Part shown: positions 12,290-23,545 of the stretch, one piece after another
Layout: the number at the start of each line of letters is the position of its first letter
Numbering within the stretch: the stretch's first letter is position 1
Notes under the pieces: model-generated
Databases searched by the model: none
Seen by the model: only the letters and a program-made list of their open reading frames with translations
What the model was told of the DNA's origin: nothing
NCBI GenBank assembly: GCA_011009095.1
Contig: VTPC01090428.1
Location: forward strand, 74,882-138,881
DNA: 64,000 bases
Direction of reading: 5' to 3'
Source of the DNA: Ignelater luminosus
Taxonomy: Eukaryota > Arthropoda > Insecta > Coleoptera > Elateridae
Program-made: the position numbers and the translations under genes

Positions 12290-13095
12290 ACATGATATTT
12301 CCGCCAGAAGCGTTATGGAGAAGACTTGCAAAAATACTAGAATGTGTTTTTAGAAAAAACACAACATCAAAGATTATTGGGTGTGTACAGAAACCAAGGA
12401 AGACTAAAAACGGGAAAGTTTATGAAAGAAGGAAAAAGGAAAAGAAAGATGTAAACGTATTAATGGTCAAAGAAAGTCATATAGCGACATGATAAAGACA
12501 GTAAAGGAGCTAAAAATGCATGCAGACATAGAAGCAGTCAGTAAGAAGAGAAGGGGTGAACCCCAAATTACTATGAATATAGGAAAAGAAGAAATGGTGT
12601 AAATTGGGAATAAATTAAGAGAGAAAATGGATAATATTATAGTAAGAGAAACCAAGAACACGCAAGAACGGGAAGTCAAATTGATAAACGACGAGATTAT
12701 AAAGACTCCGAAAGAAGCTGCTAGGGAATGGAAGGAAGTTTTTGGCATGGAAGCGATCAAACCAAGCTTAAATGAAAATATGACAGCAATAATTAGAGTT
12801 AACGAAGAGAAGAAACTGTTATAAATGGAAACGATAAAGATAGGGCTGACAAGATGTCATTTCGTGAGGTGGACCGACATCAAGAAGAGCTTTAGGAGGT
12901 GTGAGTATAATCACCTAGCGCGAGACTGTAAAGGGTGAGACAGATCTAGACTCTCTAGAAGATGCTAGGATGAAGGACACGATGCTAAAACATGCGATAA
13001 AGAAGAAGGTAGTGATTTGTAATGTAGGCGGGCACAGAATGGACATAAGAAGATGCCGTAAGTTTAAGGAGGCGATAGAAAAGGAAATTGCAAAT
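12290..13095 (+). pseudogene. LINE 2 gag-like ORF1 with CCHC knuckles
   Basis: Late in the region the plus-strand frames read TRCHFVRWTDIKKSFRRCEY (about 12855), then NHLARDCKG, DRSRLSRRC, EGHDAKTCDKE and a final CRRAQNGHKKMP-like piece. This is the run of CCHC zinc knuckles that closes R1-clade ORF1 proteins, preceded by a Lys/Glu-rich region (12627-12824, 65 codons open) and INGQRKSYSDMIKTVKELK (about 12460-12515). Family role: nucleocapsid-like RNA binding. In-frame stops sit inside the knuckles. Confidence 0.7.
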
Positions 13096-13369
13096 TAATG
13101 CAAATAGGAGCAAGGTTAGTCAACGTCACCAACAGAAATAAAGACATTGTAACAGTTAGTGAACCAAAGAAAAAGATGGCTAAAAAAATGAAATGGTTTA
13201 TAGATAAAAAATGAGCATGCAAGCATTAAAATTATAAACAAAAAGATCCTAATGTACAAAGTAGGAAAAAAAAAGAAGGAATAGTGGGGGTAGAACCGTG
13301 AAATATGACGAACAGTGATAAACTGTTACATATCTATACAATAATTCATTGAATTTCTCGATGAACTTA

Positions 13370-13965
13370 ATGGCGTGATTAGAGGAGCAAAGGAAGAAAT
13401 ATTGTTTATGGGGAATTTCAACGCTAAAAGTCACGAATGTAAGTCTTCAGCCCAGAACAGAAGAGAGAAGGAACTGACTGAGTTCGTGGCTGAAATGGAT
13501 ATGGTTGTGGTGAATGTTTGAAGCGTTTATCGACGTCACTAAAAACACGATGAGAAGAATAGCAATATGGAGGGTGCTGGAGGAAGAAAAGGTCAGCGAC
13601 CACAATTATATAGAGTGCCAGCTAAAGGAACGGGTTATGAGAAAACAAGAAGCTAGACATAAAACTATCATTAAAAGGAAATGATGGAATGAAAAAATAT
13701 TTAGAAGACATTTGAGAGATGTAATACATGGATTGGGAACTGATAGAAGAGCAGAAAACACTGAGCTCCAGAAATTTATGAAGATGATCAAAGATACCTG
13801 TGACTTAGCAATACCAGCAATACACCTTCAAGAAAGGACTGGAGCTATTGGTGGAATAGCGATATTACAGAGCAAAGAACTGGTACGAACCAATAGAAGA
13901 GTGAACGTAAGCACTGAAGAAGTGGAAAAAATCAAAGATACGAAGAAGAGAAGAAAATGTTAAGG
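13370..13965 (+). pseudogene. LINE 2 endonuclease domain remnant
   Basis: Split frames give EILFMGNFNAKSHEC (about 13397; family GDFNAK), ELTEFVAEMDMVVVNV (13470), IAIWRVLEEEKVSDHNYIEC (about 13560, including the catalytic SDH intact) and KRKWWNEKIFRRHLRDVIHG (13675). A W-W-N-x-I-T-E block near 13850 matches the linker region that precedes the reverse transcriptase in R1-like elements. The sequence then fades out. Several frame changes and stops are present. Confidence 0.7.
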
Positions 13966-14190
13966 GAAGAAATTTGAAAAAGTAAAAATTGAAAATGGAA
14001 AAAGATACAGAATCGCAATTAATACGTTAAGAATTGGAATCAACCCAAATAATATAATTACTAGGCGAAAAGCGAGAGAGAGAGAGAAGTTTTCCAAAAA
14101 CTGTTTCCTACACATGAATGAGTCATTTTTCAGCAAGTATAACTATTAATATTAAACTGTTGCATTAATTAAGAAGCTTTATTTTAAATA

Positions 14191-14218
14191 CGAGGGTGGT
14201 CTGAAAAGTTTCCGACCT
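14191..14218 (+). repeat. Mariner left terminal inverted repeat
   Basis: Starts CGAGGGTGG after the TA at 14189-14190 and continues TCTGAAAAGTTTCCGACCT, which matches the reverse complement of the right end without mismatch over its inner 19 bases. Confidence 0.85.
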
Positions 14219-14255
14219 AACAAAGATACAAGACATTTTTTCTGAAAATTTTTTT

Positions 14256-15325
14256 TTATTTTTCAACATAGTCTCCTTGTAACTCTACACACTTCTCCCA
14301 GCGATGCTCCCATCTCTGTAACCCGTCCAAATAGTACTTGGCATTTTTCTCTGCAAAATAATTGTTCACGAAGGTGATTGCCTCTTCATTTGACGAAAAT
14401 CTTTGTCCTCCGAGCGCAATTTTTAGATGAGGGAACAAAAAGAAGTCGCTTGGGGCTAGATCTGATGAGTAAGGCGGATGGTCAAGCAGTTCAAACCGTA
14501 ATTCGTGGATTTTCGCCATGGCAACCGCTGAGGTGTGAGACGGTGCGTTGTCTTGGTGAAACAGGATTTTCTTTTTCTGCAAATGTGGCCGTTTTTTCGC
14601 AAGTTCTGCCTTCAGCTTGTCAAGTAATGATGCATAGTATGCTCCTGTAATGGTTTTTCCTTTTTGAAGATAATCGATTAAAATAACTCCATGACTATCC
14701 CAAAAAACAGTCGCCATCACTTTCCCAGCCGAAAAAAAACAGTTTTTGCTTTTTTTGGAGCCGGTTCCCCCTTTGCAGTCCACTGTTTGGACTGTATTTT
14801 TGTTTCGGGCGTATAATGGTGTATCCAAGTTTCATCTACAGTAATTAATCGGCGCCAAAACTCGGATTTATTTCGCCTAAACTGCGCCAAAAGAGCGTTG
14901 GAAATATTCATTCGAACACGTTTTTGGTCTAACGTGAGCAAACGCGGCACCCAACGCGCGGACAGCTTTCTCATGCCTAAATGTTGATTTAATATGTGAC
15001 AAACACGTTCTTTTGACATGTTCATAACCTCTGCTATCTCTCTCACTTTAATGCGGCGGTTGTCTAGCACCATTTGGTGAACTTTGGCGATGTTTTCGTC
15101 GGTTGTTGCAGTTTTTGGACGTCCCAAACGTTCATCGTCTCCCAAGCTCTTACGGCCACGTTTCAATTCAGCAGCCCAAAATTTCACTGTGGTAAATGAT
15201 GGTGCAGAGTCCCCATACACAGAATCCAACTCATCTTTTATTTTGGAAGGCGTATTGCCTTTCAAAAACAAATATTTAATGACAGCTCGATACTCGATTT
15301 TGTCCATTTTCACAAAAATACTCAC
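14256..15325 (-). pseudogene. Mariner transposase with one frameshift
   Basis: DDE/D transposase that excises and reinserts the element at TA. The N-terminal part (202 codons, 15325 down to 14717) starts MSIFVKMDKIEYRAV and holds the paired helix-turn-helix DNA-binding region, the linker WVPRLLT and the first catalytic Asp in VDETWIHHYTPE. The C-terminal part, in a shifted frame from about 14745 to 14256, has SAGKVMATVFWD, the second Asp in FHQDNAPSHTS, the third in DLAPSDFFLFPHLK (DD34D spacing as in mariner) and the end GDYVEK. The frame changes in a run of eight T at about 14736-14743. Relatives have K-T-x-x-S-A-G-K, so two extra T or one missing T explains it. Closest in pattern to irritans-type mariners. 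A sequencing error in the homopolymer is possible, in which case the gene would be whole. Confidence 0.93.
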
Positions 15326-15454
15326 ATCAACTCACTCAAACGACTGTTACATAAAAACTGCGCGTCCAAAATGGCTGAAACTTTGGTGAGTAACTGTCAA
15401 CAGATGAACAACGAAATTCAGTAGCTTTAATTTACGAGTGCTGCCATCTTCACG

Positions 15455-15491
15455 TTGAGGTCGGAAACTTTTCAGACGTTTTAGCACGCTG
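15455..15491 (-). repeat. Mariner right terminal inverted repeat
   Basis: Read on the minus strand from 15491: CAGCGTGCTAAAACG then TCTGAAAAGTTTCCGACCT. The inner part is identical to the left end, but the outer part is about six bases longer. TA follows at 15492-15493. Confidence 0.85.
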
Positions 15492-15493
15492 TA

Positions 15494-18400
15494 TCAATTA
15501 AAAATATGAATTTTTAAAACCGAAACTATTTCAAAATTATTTGCCAATTTTATATAATTATAGAATTGATTAACTAGTAGGACTAAAAGCATTTGGAAAT
15601 TAATCAGGTTTAACAATAAATTAAATCCTTTACTGTGCACATACTAAAGAAAAGAAAAACAACAAAGAACAGTTTCTTGATAATTATACTCAACGACCTA
15701 AAAAAGAAAATAATTAACAGAGGAAAAGAGTTTTCTTGATGTCTACAATAATTAGCAAAAGTCAACCTGTATTATTTCTTAATGTTTTGTACAAACAAGT
15801 AATTTCCTTAACTGTTTAATAGGGCAGGTGTAGCAAACTTAAAATGGTATTTTTGAAGAAAATTCAACAATTTCCTTTTAAATAGAAATCTAACGATTAG
15901 TATTTAGTCAAAATTTGATTGATTTAAAGATTAATATAAATCCAGCCTACAGATAAACGGAAAGGTTAGTTTATTCAATTAATAAACGTCTAACCGCTGT
16001 CAAATATCAAATTAAACAAGAATTTTTATTACAATGTGGGTTTTGGAACATTATTGTCCTGTCAAAGTCGTCCTAGACACTCATTAAAATTTCATAAAGG
16101 CCACTGCTTCATCTTTAATAACTACATTGCCATTTCTGCTGCCTCCTATTAAAGTCATCCCTTTTCCATGACACGACGTACCGTATAATAGCAAAGAAAA
16201 AGTATTCTTCGAGTTATTACATTCTAAAAGTGTATACTACCTATCTAGGAAATACTTTCAAATATTTATCTCAAAATAGTATTTACTTCTTCGTAGTAGT
16301 ACATCGTAAAACCTTGATAAGAACTTTAAGCAGTTCCGTGTCAAATTCAAATATATCTTTAGGCTTTCAAATTAAACTCTTGTTTTGATTAGATGGTTTT
16401 ATGGCTCCTATAACATTTAAACGGGGAATTCTATTGTTTTATAGTAATTTAAGCAATTTACTCAAGAAAACCGTCATAGATAACCTTCTTATCCTACGTA
16501 ATTATTCGACAATTTTATATCATTCAGTATTAGCTTAACATCATAAACCGGATAAAAATAAACAATTAATTAGCGTTGAAATAATTTTGTATACACTTTA
16601 AACCCTTTCATAGCAGTAACCGTTTATTTTAAACACAAAAAGTGAAGTAATCAAAATATTATTAGAGCAAATTTACCTGAAAATATATAAAATTACTGAA
16701 AACACACTATTTGGCCAAAAATGTTAATTGGATAAACAAGGGCTTAAGATAACGAAATGCAAAAATCGAGAGAGGTATCTTTAATTTAGCTCTACTTTGC
16801 TTCCTCCTCAAATTGTTTTCTTTAAACACTTCTCCAACTTCTTATTGCATCGTTCATTCTAGAAACCATCTCTCTCTAGACCGCGTTATTCTCTTTTTAA
16901 GTAATTTCCTTGGCTTCCTCTTTCTCGCTCATTTATATTGAAATTTTAATTTGTTTTCCTGTTCTCTCTCCCTCGACCGAGTTTTCTACAACACTTTGTT
17001 ACATTTTAATTAATTAAACAAACTCTTAAAAATAACTTTTTATTCCGCAGGCATTTTAAAATTTGCCGAGGAAAACTGTCACGAGTCTCCCCGAGATAGC
17101 AAACTTAAGTTTATGACAAAAGTGTTGCCATAATTTCCGTAGGAACAGATTTTTTGTGAAAACGGGGCTGTTGTACATGGCTTTTCACAAGTATTAGCCA
17201 TCCACGTGTTTCTGGCGGTTTGTCTCTGGATAAATCGCACGGGAATTGCTCAACTTTTATCTCTTGGTAACATTACTTCATTTAGTATGTTTCTTATAGA
17301 GGCCGAAAAAACAATCTAGTTTAGGGAAAAGAACAACCGCACACAATTAATATCATTCTGAAACTTTCCCGGCAGTATTTTCATTGCCTCCGTTTGTTTT
17401 TGTTGTTAGATTTTATTAAAAACTCAATGAGACAAATAGCAACAAGTTTAATTTTATCAGAGATCTCTTAAGATATTAAAAATTTAGATAAATGTTTCTG
17501 AGGCAGCAATTTCCACCAGAATCCCATCTGCTTGGTGGCTGTAAAGAACGTAGGCTCAGGAGTGATGGCTCGTATTTTTACAATAAAGCCCGAATATTGT
17601 AACTTATGACTTTGTTCAAAACAAATTTTCATCTTAAACCTTGACAGCACCATTTTTTGTTACTCGCTGGTGTTACGAGCGGAATGAATGTTTTAGAATT
17701 TTTTATTGTAAATATATGTTTAAAAAATTTTACTCAAATATTTTAACATTAAGTTTACCTCTAACAAGGAAACCTTGAAATTTCATTAATAATACGTCAA
17801 AATTCGTTAGTATCCCAAGGGTGCAAATGTAATCAACGTTCACTGGTTTAGAAAAAAAACACAAAACGCAGATGAAAAAATATGTTATTGAGGCGATTTG
17901 TTTCCATGTGAAATATTAGGTTTACACGCAGGTATGTGTGTATTGTGTTGGTGGAATTTGATGTGTGATGAGTATTTTATATTTTGGATATCTAAAACTT
18001 TTGTTTTCTAATAATAAAGTTAATTAAAACCAACTTATTAGCGATTATAATACCTCGGTTTTAAATTAGAGGTCTTCTAAATACCTGGGAGTTTTGGGGT
18101 ATTTTAGTTGTGATTAAATTTTATCGAGTTAATTAGCATTACTATTTTGTAACAAACACAACGAAAAGTAAGCCAGCTGAAGTTAAACAGAATGGTAAAT
18201 ATCACAATTGAATATTATGTTTCAGTTACAATTTACAATCTTATAGAAGAATTTGAATCTGTATAAGAATTAATCAACATTTAAATTTGTATATCAGAAA
18301 GAACAGAGAAGCCAATGAGTGTGTTGTGTTGTGACAGTTTTGTTTTAAATCAGAAAACGTGAAACATTTATGGCCCTTGAGGTATGGAAATAATGCCTGT

Positions 18401-18900
18401 TAATGATTAAAAGGACTACTCAATAATCAATCACGTCATAGAAATTTGCTGTTAAAGCACTCAGTCATTTATTTGGACAGAACAAGCCATCACGTGAAGT
18501 GTTTAGAAAGTTATTCTTTGAAGAGCATGTTGTTACAAGTACCACACGAGCATTAGCATCAGCTTTGCACGTGAATACAACACTACGTATATGAATAATA
18601 CCAAGTGGGTACGGTGCTTACTAGCTTATTGACGACGAGCTTAAAACGTTTGATTAGTTAGTCCAAAAAACCGCCTTCAATTGAACTCTCAGGTTTAGGT
18701 GAATCATAACATGAGTTTTGCAATGTCAAAAGCTTGCGTCCTGACTCTATCCAATTAAGTAGTATAAAACAGGACATATAAGGCTTCCTTTTATTTGCTT
18801 TATGTGAAATTCTAGTTACTGAAATTAATGTAAATAATCGTTTGTTGGATTCCAGATTATCCCAATTCAGGACATTGCCATCATTCTAGATTTTCCGATG
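15494..18900. other. AT-rich stretch without recognisable gene
   Basis: No coding region, element terminus or RNA gene that I can support. Long runs of A/T and pyrimidine-rich tracts around 16.8-16.98 kb. A 61-codon minus-strand frame at 17468-17653 resembles nothing I know. Confidence 0.55.
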
Positions 18901-20290
18901 ATGGAATTAAGCTTGAACTTCAAAGTATTATTTTTTATCACATCCTTCTACTGTAGAAATACTAAATGCGGATGAAATTAAGAAGCCTAGAAAAGCTACT
19001 AACGTGTTAACCATCAGGATCACCGTATCAGCATTCACCTCAATGCAAAGAGATATTTCAAACTGACTTGTAGACAAGATGCCTACTAGTGGAATTATCA
19101 AAAAACGTAAAACCGGATCCAAAAACTGTACCACCTCTGCGTTCGTATCGTCTACCGGCAATTAAACAATGCTACCGTACCTTATTGTGTAAAAAAAAGC
19201 CTACTCGGCTATTAGATCACAATAAAAGGAAAATAAAAATGCAATCCTTCCTTTAATGCAGAACGACAGCTACTTCTGACATTTTAAGATTATCAACAGC
19301 TTAATATTACTTAACAGTGTTTTTTTCCACAATGTGACGGTTTATTCCAAGCTGCTAAGCGAACGGTATAGTGCTTGGAGCGCAGAAAACTATCAAGTAG
19401 ATCGCGTTCCTGAAATCATACGTATAGATAAATCGCTGGAGCTTGGCCGAAGCGGTTTGGACCTGATGAGTTTTGCGACGAGGATAACATTCTTCTGTTC
19501 TCTTTCATCACCAGCGGAACCATAATCGGATAGTACACGGGTAAGTCTGATAACCAGCTGGAGGTGGTGCCGGCGTCCTGACGGTGATGTCTGAAGATAT
19601 GTGGCGTTGGAATTGTTTGACGGTCGTGAATGCCAACAGAGATGTTGGCGGTCAGCTAGATAAACCATTAAAGGCCATTTCGTTATTATGCTGATAACCT
19701 GGACGGCTGATTGTCGTGCAGATGATTGAATGAAAGGCCCCGACGTGTTCTCTTCAAGAATGGCACCAGATATAAATGAGAAGGCCATTATGTGCAGGTA
19801 CGAAGGAAGAGAAGCCTTAGTCTCTCTAGACTTTTGCCGCATACAAACAGATTTCAGCGCCACACCTTCACATGCACACGCTGTGAACTAAGAGCTTGGT
19901 AGCGACCAGTAGAAAAAAGCGGTGGCAGAGGCAGGCCGCAAACCTACTACCTACCTACGGCAACGACATAAGCAAGGGCAGCGGAACAGAGACTGTTGGA
20001 TGATAACGGGATATCAGCGCTGCAGATGGATCTGCGCCCTCTCAAACGTAGAACGACCAATAACAGCAAGGACGTGATCGTTAGCCGTTGAACCCAGAAC
20101 ACCGACAGGCCGGGTGACCCCGATATTGGAAATATGGAAACCTTTACCGACGTCTGAACAGACCGGACACTACGTAAAGCTGGAAATCATTGATGGAGTC
20201 TATAAATTTACTCGAATATCACTTAGAACGGGTAATTATTCGTCAACGTTCCAACGCATCTGCTAATCGGTCGTTTTTTCATAATGGGTT
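18901..20290. other. G+C-richer stretch, unassigned
   Basis: From about 19.3 kb the composition becomes clearly more balanced than the flanks and stays so to about 22.2 kb. A 156-codon open frame runs at 19393-19863 on the minus strand, without a recognisable domain. Given the LINE remnant on the same strand just above it, this could be the downstream part or 3' untranslated region of that element, but I see no direct proof. Confidence 0.3.
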
Positions 20291-20297
20291 TAAGTGT

Positions 20298-20790
20298 CTA
20301 TTGACTACCGTATTGATTCAATCTCATTAGCGTACACTTTGAAGATCTTAAAAGACTTAAAAGAAAGGACCTGACAAAGGGCCTGTGACGTATGCTAGCA
20401 GCAGTTTGTATCTTGTAGGCCACCGATGGTGCATCGCTACGATGGCTAATGTAGTTCAGTTTTTCGTAGTCAGTGGTTCCTCCATGAAAATGTCTTGTAC
20501 GGCTTTGTGGTTGGTTGACTGCAGACCTCCGTTCCGTTATAACTGCAGCCAAGCTCACCTTACGATCGGGGCGTAGGCATCTGGCACAGCCGTTCTCCAG
20601 TTGCAACGCTGTCCGACGCACGTCCTTGCTTCTTCTGGAATCCCGCTTTCCAAAAACCTCTCAAGGTGCGTTTCTAGTAAGCTTAACGACCCAAAGTCTC
20701 CTTCTATCACTTCTACCGGCTGCTACTTCATCGCATATGGCCTTGAAAACGTCGTTTGTATCTGCCAACGTACCGTCATTTGAGTAAATT
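20298..20790 (-). pseudogene. Unrecognised coding-like stretch
   Basis: On the minus strand a frame of about 160 codons with a single internal stop reads NDGTLADTNDVFKAICDEVA, RRRLWVVKLTRNAP, then (after the stop) VRRTALQLENGCARCLRPDRK and further basic sequence. The length and the conservative composition suggest former coding DNA, on the same strand as the LINE RNase H remnant above it. I do not recognise the family. It could be the C-terminal extension of that LINE, or an unrelated gene fragment. Confidence 0.3.
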
Positions 20791-20849
20791 TCTCTTTTGT
20801 TTACACTACCAAGTATTAAGAATTCACAACGGCTTTCTTTTCCTCAACA

Positions 20850-21420
20850 TGGGAATCCATTGTAGAGTTTTTATTTAACAATGCCGAGCCATTTGCCCTA
20901 TTGATGGATCATCATTTGGTTCAAGCAGCCGAATAAATCTTACTCATCTTATAATATTGTTGATCTTTCCGTTATGGCAGTCGTAATTGCGCAAGCGCTT
21001 CACAGCCGTTAAAGTGGGCATCAGTCATATCCATAAAAGAGCATTGACGACACCTACACGATGGAGATGTTCCTGCAAATAGTTGTGCCCTGTGTGCAGT
21101 CTGAAGCAAACCACGGTCACGTCTCTGGTAAGGTCATGAGGCAGGCGACCAACAGGGAGAACCACTGCTTGCCCTCCGCAACCACAGAATGCCTGGTTTT
21201 CACCTCACTTCTCAGTACTCCTCTTTCCAGTCTTTTGCTGTGCTTAATTCCAATGGTACCTGGGGTTGCTGCTCCTCAGAGCCCTCTTTTGCCAGTCTAT
21301 CGGCTTCCTCGTTTCCCCTGATTCCACAGTAAATGGGGATCCACTACAAAGTAAACATATCGTATTACCAGCACATACCATACTTTTGTCACCACCATCT
21401 TGACCGTCGACAAATCCATT
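20850..21420 (-). mobile_element. LINE remnant: RNase H end and C-terminal domain
   Basis: On the minus strand from about 21345 the frame reads WIPIYCGIRGNEEADRLAKE, the signature of the C-terminal RNase H domain found in R1-, I- and LOA-type LINEs (usual form W.PGH.GI.GNE.AD.LAK). It is followed by KDWK and, in a shifted frame, by FRLHTGHNYLQEHLHRVG (about 21115), the block preceding the C-terminal Cys/His cluster, then MTDAHFNGCEAL. The reverse transcriptase is not recognisable upstream, so the copy is 5'-truncated and broken. Confidence 0.7.
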
Positions 21421-21599
21421 CAAGACACATCCACCACCTGCCCCAACAGGTAAATTTGGAAAATATACGAAATCCGATTAGGATATCGCAATACATCGTA
21501 GAGAACGTTCCATCATACGTTAATTCGTCGACATTACATTCTCTACTATGCTATATAATCATAATCATGCTATGAATAAAACGTGCTCAATTAATTGGT

Positions 21600-22140
21600 T
21601 CATCTCAAAGCGGTCCGGAACCGCTTGTCAATAGTAAGCCCGCCAACCCCTTTCCCCTCTGACTCTATCTTTACGTATTTAATAAAAGAAGACGCACCGA
21701 GCCGTAGGAGGTCAATCTACCGTACTGCTTCTTTGCCTATTTGATAATTCAAAGACCTATCTTTTTATGAATCCCCTGTTTACGTTCCGGTCCTTTCCCC
21801 CGAGTCCACCGACCAACCAACCTTCACCTCTCCGCCGTTTGCGTCGTCTCTTCTTCTTTCCCGGATGCTCTCTCCCGACATTTTTCGCTCGTCTTTCGCT
21901 AGCTAACCCGAGCGGTCCGGGATTGCTGCTTCGTCAGGGTACCTAGTCAACGTCTCAGAAGCCGGCAACGAGACGTATCTACGTGACAAACGGCCCAACG
22001 ACGGACAGGGCGTCTAGCTCCATTGTTGCCAGAAGCCCCGCTCCCTTGGAAGCCCCGGGCAGCGCTCTTACTCGGGCGAGGTTGCTAAGCAGGCGGTCCG
22101 TGGCGGGTTCGAGTTCCATAGGTTAGTCTCTCGAGGCGAA
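21600..22140. other. G+C-rich block of unknown origin
   Basis: This is the most G+C-rich part of the first half of the window, with pyrimidine-rich runs (21.65-21.87 kb) and many CpG dinucleotides. It looks like a leader region of a retroelement or a short interspersed element rather than host coding sequence. At 22104-22117 it contains GGGTTCGAGTTCC, a good match to the RNA polymerase III B box, but no foldable tRNA surrounds it. Confidence 0.3.
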
Positions 22141-23265
22141 TTGTTAGGACTGCAAAATCTACTGGGAAAGAATGCTTTAACGACTCACAACACCATTTGT
22201 GCGCGGCTAAAGAGGCAGACAGTAGCAGTCAGGACGTGCGTGATTTTTCGTTCATGCTCACGTAAGTTGTTTTGGTTCCCCAACCACTCGTGCACGGAAG
22301 ATTTTAAGTTAGAATCTCCTATGATTAATTCCACGTGGTTTACATGATTTAGATGTAGCAGCTGATGCTTGATGCCTGATACAAATGAGAAGAGGACTAT
22401 ATTTTATATATCCTGTCTGTTTATTTCTTCTCGGAAACATTACACTTTAGGTGTATGTGCGTACCCAAGACTACTACTTCTTGTTTGACACGCCGTGCTG
22501 CGCTAGGACAAGAGTCAATCTAAAACTGTAAACTGTGGTTTATTTTGGTTTCGGAGCGACTTGTCGTGATTAATGATAGCTAGATCATGATTCGTGACTT
22601 GTGGTAAACTAAGTGTCCCACTTACTTTCATGATCTGTCATGATTCGTGATTCATTGTAATTGTAACCTATCGTGACTCACTGTGATTCACGTTACGCGC
22701 CAACTTTTAGTAGGCAGGCAGGTCTCCGATCTTCAGAGGGAAACAGCCTTGAAGACAAGACAAAGACTAATGTATAACGCCAAATAGACCTTTTGCCTCG
22801 TGAGTTCTATCGCTACAGACACATGACCTAGACATTAGTATATCTCTGGACGTAGTAAATACCCTTTCCAGATCCTATGTGATGCATCAGAACTCATGTT
22901 AAATAGTTTGTTAAGGATACCAGATAGATGACCTGATGGTTTTTAACAGGAATTATTGCTTGGTAAGAAAGAATTTCAGTATGTTGCTTCTAAGAGTGGA
23001 ATGAAAAATTTTCTGGAAATAAACCATTTAAAACCAATCTGTGACACTTCTAAAGACATTTTTACTCATAGAGACTTGAATTAAATAAATTTTATAGACA
23101 ATTTTGTTTGAATATACAGCGTTTGTAGAAAATTACTTGACAAAGGGGAAACTTTGTAAAATTGATTTTTTCAAAAAGTTTTGCTTTCATTTAAATTATG
23201 ATTAACTCTACACGAATTTTTCATGAGTGCACTAGTAATGATGATATTTTATAGCAAATTATTTA
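22141..23265. other. No gene seen; local short direct repeats
   Basis: Nothing coding is supported. Between about 22555 and 22695 variants of CGTGATTCATG/CTGTGATTCACG recur several times, a small degenerate tandem repeat. Confidence 0.45.
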
Positions 23266-23267
23266 AT

Positions 23268-23545
23268 TAGGTGGAGCTCCAAACCATTTTTCTGCACAAG
23301 TGAAGCAGTGGTTAAACACTGATCTATCTAATAAATGAATTGGGAGAGGAACAAATCAAGAATAAAGGTTGTGTCACTATCACCAGACCTTGTGCCGCTT
23401 GATTATTTTTTGTGGATGACGCTTAAAGAAAAGACACGCATACTTAGGACGGATCCAATGAACAGAAATAGGCAAGAACTTCAAGAGCTGCTAGTACAAT
23501 CAATTTAAGAAAATGACTTTTATGATTAGTTTTTGCGTATTTATA
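23268..23545 (+). pseudogene. Tc1/mariner-like transposase C-terminal fragment
   Basis: Plus-strand frames give GAPNHFSAQVKQWLNTDL, a stretch WIGRG, then SPDLVPLDYFLWMTLKEKTR with a frame change between them, and RQELQELLVQSI. The order (D-G-A-P-x-H, W-I-G-R-G, S-P-D-L-x-P-L-D-x-F-L-W, K-x-K-V) is that of the DDE domain of the DUF4817-associated transposases common in insects. Only the last third of the protein remains and it carries stops. Confidence 0.7.

Larger units (their letters stand above)
12130..14075 (+). mobile_element. 5' half of an R1-clade LINE (LINE 2)
   Basis: The stretch contains a gag-like ORF1 with zinc knuckles (to about 13090) followed by the start of an ORF2 endonuclease (13370-13965), then stops being recognisable about 115 bp before the mariner. 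No reverse transcriptase follows, so the element is truncated at its 3' side, unusual for LINEs, which are normally 5'-truncated. The 3' part was therefore deleted or displaced later. It lies head-to-tail behind LINE 1. Confidence 0.7.
14191..15491 (-). mobile_element. Mariner transposon, almost intact (1301 bp)
   Basis: A 1.3-kb Tc1/mariner element flanked by TA on both sides (14189-14190 and 15492-15493), with inverted termini sharing TCTGAAAAGTTTCCGACCT, and a transposase on the minus strand that fills the element. Its outermost bases differ between ends: CGAGGGTGG on the left and CAGCGTGCTAAAACG (reverse complement) on the right, so the left tip looks shortened by about six bases. Only one coding disruption is visible, which makes this by far the youngest recognisable element in the window. 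Confidence 0.93.

Noticed and set aside
18430-18600. Possible transposase fragment (frame with KALSHLFGQNKPSREVFRKLF)
   Set aside because: A single short HTH-like phrase without any catalytic block or terminal repeat nearby; could be chance.
19393-19863. 156-codon minus-strand frame as a gene
   Set aside because: No recognisable motif in any of the three minus-strand frames; composition is Ser/Arg-rich and may reflect non-coding GC-richer DNA.
22080-22120. Possible tRNA gene around the word GGGTTCGAGTTCC
   Set aside because: The putative T stem does not pair (GCGGG against TCCAT), no acceptor stem or D arm can be folded, and no A box is at the right distance.
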